This document shows, one piece after another, positions 7,921 through 14,692 of a DNA stretch of 17,752 nt (position 1 is the stretch's first letter; each line of letters begins with the position of its first letter). A program made the position numbers and the translations under genes. Under the pieces are notes generated by a model. That model was given only the letters and a program-made list of their open reading frames with translations, did no database searches and was not told where the DNA came from. The DNA lies in NCBI GenBank assembly GCA_964591245.1, contig CAZPZZ010000082.1, positions 1-17,752 on the forward strand. The letters run 5' to 3'. This DNA is from CAZPZZ01 sp964591245 (GTDB lineage Bacteria > Acidobacteriota > Vicinamibacteria > Vicinamibacterales > UBA8438).

Positions 7921-9906
7921 TCAGGGGAGGGCGAGCGCGATGTACTCGCTCTCCATGTCGTCCCAGCCCACGGCTACCACGATGTACTGTTTTCCGTCCG
8001 CCATATAGCTGATGGGTGCGGCAGTGGTGCCACCCGGAAGCTCGAGTTCTCCGATGACCGCCCCGGTGGCCTTGTCGTAGGCGCGGAACATCTTTCCTCC
8101 GCTTCCGGGCGGAAGAAAGGCTGCCCCGACGTTTGCGCCCTCGCCGAGGAAGACGAGTGTTTCTGTCACAAGGGGAGCCGCCCGGCCGCCTTGACCCAAG
8201 GGCGGGAGATCCAGGTCGCGGATGGCGGGGTGATCGCGTGGCCCGTCTCCGTTGGCGACCGTCCAGAGAATCTCGCCAACATTGAGGTCGATTGCCACGA
8301 GTCGGCCATAAGGCGGTTTGAAGAGGGGTAAGCCTTGAGGCCCGGGAATATGTCTTCCTGCCTTAAGTACCCACTCCATATCCGATCGTGGGTGCTCGGA
8401 TCTGGCCAGCCCGATGACCGTACCGCTGTGTACTGAGGGCACGTAGAGGATGCCAGTTTCCGGGTCGGCCGCAGCACCGTTCCAATCCGTGCCTCCAACG
8501 AGGCCCGGTACGGACAACGTGCCGAGGGTGCCACCGGGGCGCTCGTCGATGATGGTGGGGGGGGTGAAGAATGGGCCCCACACGTAGTCGTCAAGCATCG
8601 CGATCGCTTCGGCCCGGAGCTCTGGCGTAAAGTCGATCAGATCATCGATCGTGACGCCTTGCTGGTCGTAGGCGGGCGGCTTGGTGGGGAAGGGCTGGGT
8701 GGCCGCGTACCATTCACCCGGGACGTCTCCGGCTGGAACTGACCGCTCTTCAATCGGCCAGACCGGTTCTCCGGTGATCCGGTCCAGGACGTAGGTGAAC
8801 GCCTGTTTGCTCGTGATGGCGACGGCTTTGATCGGCTGCCCATCGACGGTAATGTCCACCAGTGTCGGTGCAGCCGGAAAATCGTAATCCCAGAGTCCAT
8901 GGTGGATTGCCTGGAAATGCCACATGCGCTCGCCGGTTCTGACGTCGAGGCAGACAAGGCTTTCCGCGAAGAGGTTGTCGCCAGGGCGATGGCCGCCGTA
9001 GTAATCGTTTGTTGGCGTCGACAGCGGGAGGTAGACATACCCGAGTTCTTCGTCGCCGCTTGGGGATGCCCACATATTGGTATTGCCGCTGTATTCCCAT
9101 GATGCACGGTCTTCATTGAGGCCGACGAGCCAGGTCTCGTTTCCCGGCTCACCTTCGCGCGGGATCGTGTGGAAGATCCAGAGTTGTTCGCCCGTGCGCA
9201 CGTCATAACCACGTACGTCGCCAGGGGGCATTTCCTTGAGTGCGGGCGTTGTCGCGCTCGTGACATCGGAAATCGCTGAGCCAATGACGATGACATCGTT
9301 GACGACGAGTGGTGCCGAACGCCACCGAAAGCTATCCACGGTTCGGTCATCGAATCCCTGAATGAGATCGACTGCGCCGTCGGCTCCAAATTCTGGATAC
9401 CGTTCGCCGGTCTTGGCGTTGAGTGCGACAAGTTCTGAGCCGAGCACGGCGAGGATTCGTGCATCGTCGCCGTGTGCCCAATAGGCAACTCCTCGAGCGG
9501 CGAACCCGCGTTCGACCTGGTTCCCGTCCGCAGCAGATGGGGCGTCGAACCACATGACCTCCCCGGTTGTGGCGTCAAGGGCGGTCACCATTCCGAGGCC
9601 AGTCATCACGTAGAGAAGACCGTCGACCATGATCGGTGTGTTTTGCGATGCGCTGGGCGCAGCCACGTCTGTACCGATTCGGGTGGCGTCTGGAATTGTT
9701 GATTGCCGCCAGGCGATCTGGAGAGTCCCGACATTATCGGCGTTGATTTGATTCAGCGGGGCATACTTGGTGCTGGCCTTGTCGCCCGCGTATGCTCGCC
9801 ACTCGCCGGTTTGCCCAGCGTGCACCTGAGGTGTCAGCGATATGATGGTCAACGTGGCCGTCGCGAGTATGCCTAGAACGTGTTGTGCATTCCAACGGTG
9901 CATCAT
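7921..9906 (-). CDS. exported PQQ-dependent dehydrogenase (quinoprotein glucose/alcohol dehydrogenase type)
   Basis: 661 residues with a signal peptide (residues 1-30, ending VHA). The eight-bladed quinoprotein fold is clear: GEWRAYAGDKASTKYAPLNQ (34-53), ALDATTGEVMW (109-119), RGYDVRTGEQLWIFHTIP (232-249), CLDVRTGERMWHFQ (319-332), HHGLWDYDFPAAPTLVDI (335-352), TSKQAFTYVLDRITGEPVW (365-383), NGAAADPETGILYVP (476-490) and the final blade (609-661). LWDYD (338-342) corresponds to the catalytic Asp region of membrane glucose dehydrogenase, and K367 to its PQQ-contacting lysine. Unlike that enzyme there are no N-terminal membrane helices. Unlike quinohaemoproteins there is no CxxCH, and the only cysteine is C319, so the Cys-Cys ring of methanol dehydrogenase is absent. 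The electron acceptor must be separate. Substrate unknown (sugar or alcohol). The start at 9906 is set by a Shine-Dalgarno sequence and the signal peptide; an extension to 10086 is implausible. Confidence 0.9.
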   Translation of the reverse strand: MMHRWNAQHVLGILATATLTIISLTPQVHAGQTGEWRAYAGDKASTKYAPLNQINADNVGTLQIAWRQSTIPDATRIGTDVAAPSASQNTPIMVDGLLYVMTGLGMVTALDATTGEVMWFDAPSAADGNQVERGFAARGVAYWAHGDDARILAVLGSELVALNAKTGERYPEFGADGAVDLIQGFDDRTVDSFRWRSAPLVVNDVIVIGSAISDVTSATTPALKEMPPGDVRGYDVRTGEQLWIFHTIPREGEPGNETWLVGLNEDRASWEYSGNTNMWASPSGDEELGYVYLPLSTPTNDYYGGHRPGDNLFAESLVCLDVRTGERMWHFQAIHHGLWDYDFPAAPTLVDITVDGQPIKAVAITSKQAFTYVLDRITGEPVWPIEERSVPAGDVPGEWYAATQPFPTKPPAYDQQGVTIDDLIDFTPELRAEAIAMLDDYVWGPFFTPPTIIDERPGGTLGTLSVPGLVGGTDWNGAAADPETGILYVPSVHSGTVIGLARSEHPRSDMEWVLKAGRHIPGPQGLPLFKPPYGRLVAIDLNVGEILWTVANGDGPRDHPAIRDLDLPPLGQGGRAAPLVTETLVFLGEGANVGAAFLPPGSGGKMFRAYDKATGAVIGELELPGGTTAAPISYMADGKQYIVVAVGWDDMESEYIALALP

Positions 9907-9912
9907 GTCGAA

Positions 9913-9918
9913 CTCTCC
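9913..9918 (-). promoter_or_regulatory. ribosome binding site deciding the start at 9906
   Basis: The minus strand reads GGAGAG here, 6 bases before the ATG at 9906. A second ATG follows immediately at 9903, 9 bases away. This rules in the signal-peptide start and rules out the 60-residue longer reading. Confidence 0.65.
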
Positions 9919-10075
9919 AGTAGGGGCTTCACGGCCCGCTCGTGACGTGCGCGGTCCAGGGCTCTGCTGTGGGGCAAGACGTCCCGGCTCACCAGGGGCA
10001 GCATAATCGGTTTTGTGTAGCGTCCGCCAGGCCTCTGACGCGTCTGGCAGGGGCCATGACTCGGACCGTTCTCGA

Positions 10076-11359
10076 ATGAATCCCACCTCTCCGACCGTCC
10101 GCTCCGATTCTTCGACGCATGACGTGTCCGTGCTGGGGCGTTTGGGGATCTCTATTTACCTGCCATCCGCTTGTATGGCGCTTGGTCAGATGGTGCTGCT
10201 TGTCGTGCTCCCACTGTTCATTGTCTCGCGGGGAGGCGGCCCATCGCTTGCGGCACTGGTCTTCGCCATGCGTGGTCTCGGCAGTGTACTCGCGAACGTA
10301 CCAGTGGGCTTCGCGATTGCGCGCTGGGGGCAGAAGTCGCTGATGCTCGTGGGAAGCGGGGTCATGGGATGCAGCGCGCTCCTGATCATGGCGACCGATT
10401 CAACCTGGCTGATCGCTTTTGCTACGTTGATGTTCGGAGCTGGGATGGGCACGTGGCTCCTCGCGAGATTGGCCTACATCACGGAAACGGTTCCCAGCAG
10501 CCAACGAGGGACTGCGTTGTCCGGATTGGCCGGACTTCAGCGATTGGGCATGCTGCTGGGCCCGGTGATTGCGGGTTTGGGGATCGCGTCGGTCGGGTAC
10601 CACGTCGTGTTCGCGGCCGTGTCTGCAAGTGCGTGGGTGACGGTGCTTCTGGTCTGGTTCTTTGTGCCGAACCCTGAACGTGACGACGACGCGCGAACGT
10701 CTCGAGGGACTCCTCTCGTAGCGGAGACTGGGTGGGTGGATGAGATCCGGGCCGTGTCAGGCCTCCTGGCTCGGCACCGGAAGGTGTTTCTATCGGCCGG
10801 ATCGTTCATCTTTTGCTTGCAGATGCTGCGTGAGCAACGGCGCCTGTTGGTGGTGCTCTGGGGTACCCATCTCGGCCTCGAAGCCGATGTGATCGGCGTC
10901 ATCGTGAGTGCGTCGTCCCTTGTGGATATGGGCATGTTTCCGGTAGCCGGTTACGTCATGGATCGGTGGGGACGCAAAGTGGCCGGCCTGGCCTGTATCT
11001 TTGGGCTGGGGGGGGCGATGGGATTGTTGCCGCTGACCACGACCGCTCTGTCCTACCTGCTGGTCGCGACGTTGGCGGGGGTGGGTAATGGCTTGGGTAG
11101 CGGGATTATCTTGACGATGGGATCCGATCTCGCGCCGCGGGAGGCGAGCAGTCAATTTTTGGGCGTGTGGCGTTTGTTGGGGGATATGGGAGCACTCAGT
11201 GGTCCTCTGTTGGTCTCCGTCGTGGCTTCGCTGGTCGTGGCATTGGGGCTTTCGGCGGTCATGGGTGTGGCAGGGGGCCTGGTACTGTGGTGTTGTGTCG
11301 ATGAAACCCTGAAGCGGTCTCCAGACCCACCCGGTGCGGCCGATGGTGTATCCCCGTGA
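10076..11359 (+). CDS. MFS family transporter
   Basis: 427 residues in the usual MFS size range, with about twelve hydrophobic segments in two groups of six split by a charged loop (near residues 203-235, PNPERDDDARTSRG). Inner-membrane location. The loop between helices 2 and 3 carries a degenerate signature (GFAIARWGQK), and the loop between helices 8 and 9 a better one (GYVMDRWGRK). Arginines within or beside helices (in LVFAMRGLG, GTWLLARLAY and GVWRLLGDMG) resemble drug/H+ antiporter and sugar-efflux groups, but the substrate cannot be read from sequence. It is divergent from the PQQ dehydrogenase, with 169 bases between starts, so the two may share control. ATG 10076 has no clear Shine-Dalgarno sequence; a TTG at 10013 is in frame but its leader is not membrane-like. 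The amidase follows 127 bases downstream. Confidence 0.88.
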   Translation: MNPTSPTVRSDSSTHDVSVLGRLGISIYLPSACMALGQMVLLVVLPLFIVSRGGGPSLAALVFAMRGLGSVLANVPVGFAIARWGQKSLMLVGSGVMGCSALLIMATDSTWLIAFATLMFGAGMGTWLLARLAYITETVPSSQRGTALSGLAGLQRLGMLLGPVIAGLGIASVGYHVVFAAVSASAWVTVLLVWFFVPNPERDDDARTSRGTPLVAETGWVDEIRAVSGLLARHRKVFLSAGSFIFCLQMLREQRRLLVVLWGTHLGLEADVIGVIVSASSLVDMGMFPVAGYVMDRWGRKVAGLACIFGLGGAMGLLPLTTTALSYLLVATLAGVGNGLGSGIILTMGSDLAPREASSQFLGVWRLLGDMGALSGPLLVSVVASLVVALGLSAVMGVAGGLVLWCCVDETLKRSPDPPGAADGVSP

Positions 11360-11486
11360 TGTCCAGGCGCGCGCGTGCGGTCGGCGAGTCCGGGCTTCTC
11401 ACGACGAGTAGAATCGGAAGGACGCGAACCAACGATCGGGGCATTGTCGTTCGACTACTGCATGTGTCGCCATCGAGAGGGATCCC

Positions 11487-13151
11487 ATGACCACGCCGAA
11501 TATAGGTACCACCTACCTATCCGTTGCGCTCCTGCTTGCTCTGCTGTTTTCGTCGTGCACACCGGTGACGCAGTTCGATGTGGTGGAGGCGACGATCTCC
11601 GACATGCAACAGGCCATGGAGGAGGGCCGACTCACCTCCCGGGACCTTGTCACGGCGCATCTCTCGCGCATTGCCCGTTACGAAGAGGAGGTGAACGCGG
11701 CGATCGCGATCAACTCCCACGCGCTCGCCGACGCGGACCGACTCGACCGCGAACGGATCGAACGGGGTATCCGCGGGCCGCTCCACGGCATTCCCGTCGC
11801 GCTCAAAGACAATATCCACACGACGGACCTGCCGACCACAGGCGGGACGTTGGCGTTCGACGGCTATGTGCCACCGTACGAGGCCACGCTGACCACCCAC
11901 TTGCGTGAGGCCGGCGCCATCATCATCGCGAAGACGGTCATGACCGAACTCGCCAACTTCATGGCTCGTGGTATGCCCGGCAATTACAGTGCGGTCGGGG
12001 GCTTTGGGTTGAATCCCTACGATCCACGCCGCGATCCACGGACGGGGCGGAATGATGGGCGTCCGGTGATGGGGACAGGAGGCTCCAGCTCTGGGATCGG
12101 CACTGCGGCCAGTTTCTGGGCGGCGAACGTGGGGACCGAGACGTCTGGTTCTATTCTCTCGCCATCGAACGCCAACATGCTGGTTGGTATCAAACCGACG
12201 GTCGGGCGCGTCAGTCGATGGGGGGTGATTCCCATCACGGCCGATCAGGATACCGCTGGCCCGATGGCCCGTACGGTCACTGACGCCGCCATTCTACTCG
12301 GCGTCCTGGAAGGTACGGAGCCGGACCCGCACGACGTGGCCACCTCACGCTGCGAGGTGCCCCCGTATGGCGATTACACCGCCTTCCTTCGTCCGGAGGG
12401 GTTACAGGGTGCGCGCATCGGCATTCCTCGAGCGTTCTATTACGACCCGGTGACGCCCCCGGGGGCTGAACAACCCAGAGAACGGCTCTCCGAGGCGGGA
12501 CGGAGAGTCATGAACGAAGCCATCATGATTCTTCGGCAGCAGGGGGCGACGATCATCGACCCGGCAGATATTCCCAGTGTGGTCGACCCCGTGGCTGAAC
12601 ATAATCTATTGGCCAGCGGCGGTGAAAGTAGCGTACTCGCCTACGGGATGAAGCGGGACTTCAACGCGTGGCTCGGAACGCTCGGGGCGTCGGCGCCGGT
12701 CAAGACGCTGACGGAACTCCGGGAGTGGAATCTCGCGCAGGAATCGGCGGGGACGCTCAAGTACCAGCAGGCGCGTCTGGACGGTGCCGATGCCTTGGAC
12801 ATGGAAGCGGCGAGAGACGCGTACGACTCCGACCGTGCTCGGGACCTCCGTCTCAATGGCGAGCATGGGATCGACGAGGTCATGAGGACGCTCGAACTCG
12901 ATGCACTCCTCTTTCCTGGGGCCAGTGGAGCCGCGATTTCGGCGCGACCGGGATATCCCAGCGTGATCGTGCCGTTCGCCTTTGTTGCCGAAGAGTTTGA
13001 TCCTCCAATGCCGGAGGGGTTTGAGACCAAGCCGCGTCCGTTTGGGGTGAGTTTTGCGGGGGGAGCGTGCAGTGAGCCACGCCTGCTCGAACTCGCGTAC
13101 GCGTTCGAACAAGCGACGTTGCGGCGAGTACCGCCGCCTGACATGCCCTAG
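11487..13151 (+). CDS. secreted amidase (amidase signature family), possible lipoprotein
   Basis: 554 residues. Hydrolyses amide bonds with a Ser-cisSer-Lys triad. All three elements are visible: K107 in HGIPVALKDNI, the serine run in GTGGSSSG (197-203, cis-Ser probably S200), and the nucleophile S222 in GTETSGSILSPS. Other family marks are LKPTVG-like VGIKPTVGRVSRWGVIPI and QDTAGPMARTVTDAA. The N-terminus has a hydrophobic stretch followed by FSSC, so it may be a lipoprotein anchored at C24, though Phe at -3 is not ideal; otherwise an ordinary signal peptide. The extracytoplasmic location and extra loop before the serine motif (PYDPRRDPRTGRNDGRP) fit exported amidases rather than GatA, which is cytoplasmic. 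Ribosome binding site GAGAGGGA (11475-11482) is 4 bases from ATG 11487. Substrate unknown. Probably co-transcribed with the aldo/keto reductase (82-base gap). Confidence 0.92.
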   Translation: MTTPNIGTTYLSVALLLALLFSSCTPVTQFDVVEATISDMQQAMEEGRLTSRDLVTAHLSRIARYEEEVNAAIAINSHALADADRLDRERIERGIRGPLHGIPVALKDNIHTTDLPTTGGTLAFDGYVPPYEATLTTHLREAGAIIIAKTVMTELANFMARGMPGNYSAVGGFGLNPYDPRRDPRTGRNDGRPVMGTGGSSSGIGTAASFWAANVGTETSGSILSPSNANMLVGIKPTVGRVSRWGVIPITADQDTAGPMARTVTDAAILLGVLEGTEPDPHDVATSRCEVPPYGDYTAFLRPEGLQGARIGIPRAFYYDPVTPPGAEQPRERLSEAGRRVMNEAIMILRQQGATIIDPADIPSVVDPVAEHNLLASGGESSVLAYGMKRDFNAWLGTLGASAPVKTLTELREWNLAQESAGTLKYQQARLDGADALDMEAARDAYDSDRARDLRLNGEHGIDEVMRTLELDALLFPGASGAAISARPGYPSVIVPFAFVAEEFDPPMPEGFETKPRPFGVSFAGGACSEPRLLELAYAFEQATLRRVPPPDMP

Positions 13152-13223
13152 GCATGGTCGTCGCAGGAGGGACCTGCCTTCCGGTACAGGTCGAGGATAT
13201 TCACACACGACGCGACGTATTTC

Positions 13224-13228
13224 AGGAG
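13224..13228 (+). promoter_or_regulatory. ribosome binding site deciding the start at 13234
   Basis: AGGAG ends 5 bases before ATG 13234. The open frame runs upstream to 13054, inside the amidase gene, but that extension is arginine-rich and unlike any aldo/keto reductase, so 13234 is the real start. Confidence 0.75.
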
Positions 13229-13233
13229 TGTAT

Positions 13234-14319
13234 ATGGCATTGGAACACTATGTAACGTTGGGGCGTTCGGGCCTGCGGGTGAGTCCGTTCTGCCTTGGGG
13301 CAATGACATTCGGCGAGGATTGGGGGTGGGGGACGTCGATTGCTGACGCTGAGGCGATTCTCGATCGGTATCTTGACCAGGGGGGGAATTTCGTCGATAC
13401 CGCCAATGCGTATACGAAGGGACACTCTGAGAAAATCATTGGTGACTACATTCGACGGCGCGGCCGACGACGCGACCACTGCGTGATCGCGACGAAGTTC
13501 TTCGCAAATCTGTATCCATCCGATCCCAATGCGGGAGGAGCCAGTCGTAAATCGTTGATCTCAGCGTGTGACGCATCCCTGCGTCGGCTACAAACCGATT
13601 ACATCGATCTCTATTGGATGCACCTCTGGGATCGGTTTACACCGATCGATGAGACGCTGCGAGCGCTCGATGATCTTGTCCAGGCGGGGAAGGTTCGATA
13701 CGTGGGGTTCTCCGATACGCCGGCCTGGAAGGTGGCTCAGGCGCAGGTCACCGCAGCGTTCCGCGGGTGGACGCCCTTGGTCGCGCTCCAGATCGAGTAC
13801 TCGTTAATCGAACGTACCGTCGAGGGCGAGTTGATCCCAATGGCGCAGGAGTTGGGTCTTGGCGTCACCCCGTGGTCCCCCTTGCGGGGTGGGGTGTTAA
13901 GTGGCAAGTACACGCGAACCAACCAGCAGACGGTAACCCCAGGGCGCGGGGAGCGTGTCCGAGCGCATCTTACCGAACGCACGTTCGTGATTATTGATGA
14001 GTTGGTGCGGATCGCACAGGAGCGAAGTACGACCCCGGCAGCCGTTGCTCTTGCGTGGGTGCAGGGACGGCCGGGAGTTGATTCGACAATTATTGGTGCT
14101 CGGACAATGGCGCAACTCGATGACAACTTGTTGGGACTCGATGTTGCGCTGACCGAGGCCGACGTGGCGGTTCTCGATCGTGTGTCGAAGCCGACACTCG
14201 CATTTCCGATTCCGTTTCTTGAAGCTGCCCCGACGATCATGCATTCTGGGGCCACTGTTGACGGTGTGGTGTCTGAGCCGTGGCCGATGGCGCCTCAGGA
14301 CGATGAAGAGCGGTATTAA
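13234..14319 (+). CDS. aldo/keto reductase
   Basis: 361 residues, a (beta/alpha)8 barrel oxidoreductase using NADPH to reduce aldehydes or ketones; no signal peptide, so cytoplasmic. The start GRSGLRVSPFCLGAMTFGED is typical of bacterial family members. The catalytic tetrad is complete: D55 and Y60 (NFVDTANAY), K88 (VIATKFF) and H130 (YWMHLWD). Further marks are the GKVRYVGFSD strand, the QIEYSLIERTVEGELIP segment, GVTPWSPLRGGVLSGKY, and the cofactor-binding region near STIIGARTMAQLDDNL. The C-terminal tail (about residues 320-361, ending PQDDEERY) is acidic. Substrate cannot be inferred. It follows the amidase by 82 bases on the same strand with its own strong ribosome binding site, so an operon is likely but not proven. 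Confidence 0.94.
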   Translation: MALEHYVTLGRSGLRVSPFCLGAMTFGEDWGWGTSIADAEAILDRYLDQGGNFVDTANAYTKGHSEKIIGDYIRRRGRRRDHCVIATKFFANLYPSDPNAGGASRKSLISACDASLRRLQTDYIDLYWMHLWDRFTPIDETLRALDDLVQAGKVRYVGFSDTPAWKVAQAQVTAAFRGWTPLVALQIEYSLIERTVEGELIPMAQELGLGVTPWSPLRGGVLSGKYTRTNQQTVTPGRGERVRAHLTERTFVIIDELVRIAQERSTTPAAVALAWVQGRPGVDSTIIGARTMAQLDDNLLGLDVALTEADVAVLDRVSKPTLAFPIPFLEAAPTIMHSGATVDGVVSEPWPMAPQDDEERY

Positions 14320-14359
14320 ATAGTGCGCGGGCCGGATTGACGGCAACCGCTGTATTCAA

Positions 14360-14371
14360 CGACGTACGTCG
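14360..14371. repeat. perfect 12-base palindrome
   Basis: CGACGTACGTCG reads the same on both strands. It lies 41 bases after the aldo/keto reductase stop and about 320 bases before the CPBP gene. It could be an operator half-site pair for a dimeric regulator, but there is no second copy nearby, and chance is possible. Confidence 0.4.
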
Positions 14372-14526
14372 GAGTACACGTCGCGAATCTCCAAATCGAT
14401 TTGATTACCTCCGTTGACGATGCGGACTAGTCATGCGCGAACGGCATCACAAGAATGCTGCTGCGTAGGGTGGCTGAGAGCCTGCATGATATGTTTGCGC
14501 CCACAGGACAGTTCTACAGGCGAACC

Positions 14527-14549
14527 GGTCTTCCGGGATAGAGAAGACC
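14527..14549 (+). other. hairpin in the leader of the CPBP gene
   Basis: GGTCTTC (14527-14533) pairs with GAAGACC (14543-14549) over a 9-base loop. There is no T-run after it, so it is not a classical terminator. It could be an RNA regulatory element, or chance. Confidence 0.3.
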
Positions 14550-14681
14550 TTCCGATTGATATACAGAGTGAGGGGGGATTCCCCACACCGGTTATGTCTG
14601 CAATCTCCGAGGCGAGTGCGTCTGGAATGCATGCACCTGCGACTGCAGTTCTCGATAGATCCATGCGGCGACAGTAAGAAC

Positions 14682-14688
14682 GGAGAAG
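14682..14688 (+). promoter_or_regulatory. ribosome binding site of the CPBP gene
   Basis: GGAGAAG, with the GGAG core 7 bases before ATG 14693, fixes the start of the long membrane protein. Confidence 0.65.
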
Positions 14689-14692
14689 CGTC

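Larger units (their letters stand above)
14320..14692. other. 373-base intergenic region with palindrome and hairpin, no supported gene
   Basis: No convincing gene. A short frame at 14414-14677 starts at TTG, lacks a ribosome binding site and is not protein-like. The region holds a perfect 12-base palindrome (14360-14371), a 7-base-pair hairpin (14527-14549), a small GGGGATTCCCC symmetry (14574-14584), and the ribosome binding site of the next gene. It may be a long leader or a regulatory region for the CPBP gene. No tRNA-like or terminator-plus-U-tract structure was seen. Confidence 0.5.

Noticed and set aside
8637..9578. Minus-strand open frame of 313 codons inside the PQQ dehydrogenase
   Set aside because: Same strand but different frame from a clear quinoprotein gene; serine/arginine-rich translation without domain signs.
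13054..13233. 60-codon N-terminal extension of the aldo/keto reductase
   Set aside because: It overlaps the end of the amidase gene, is arginine-rich and out of keeping with the family; a clear AGGAG supports the start at 13234.
14414..14677. Short plus-strand frame of 87 codons in the gap before the CPBP gene
   Set aside because: TTG start, no ribosome binding site, no recognisable pattern.
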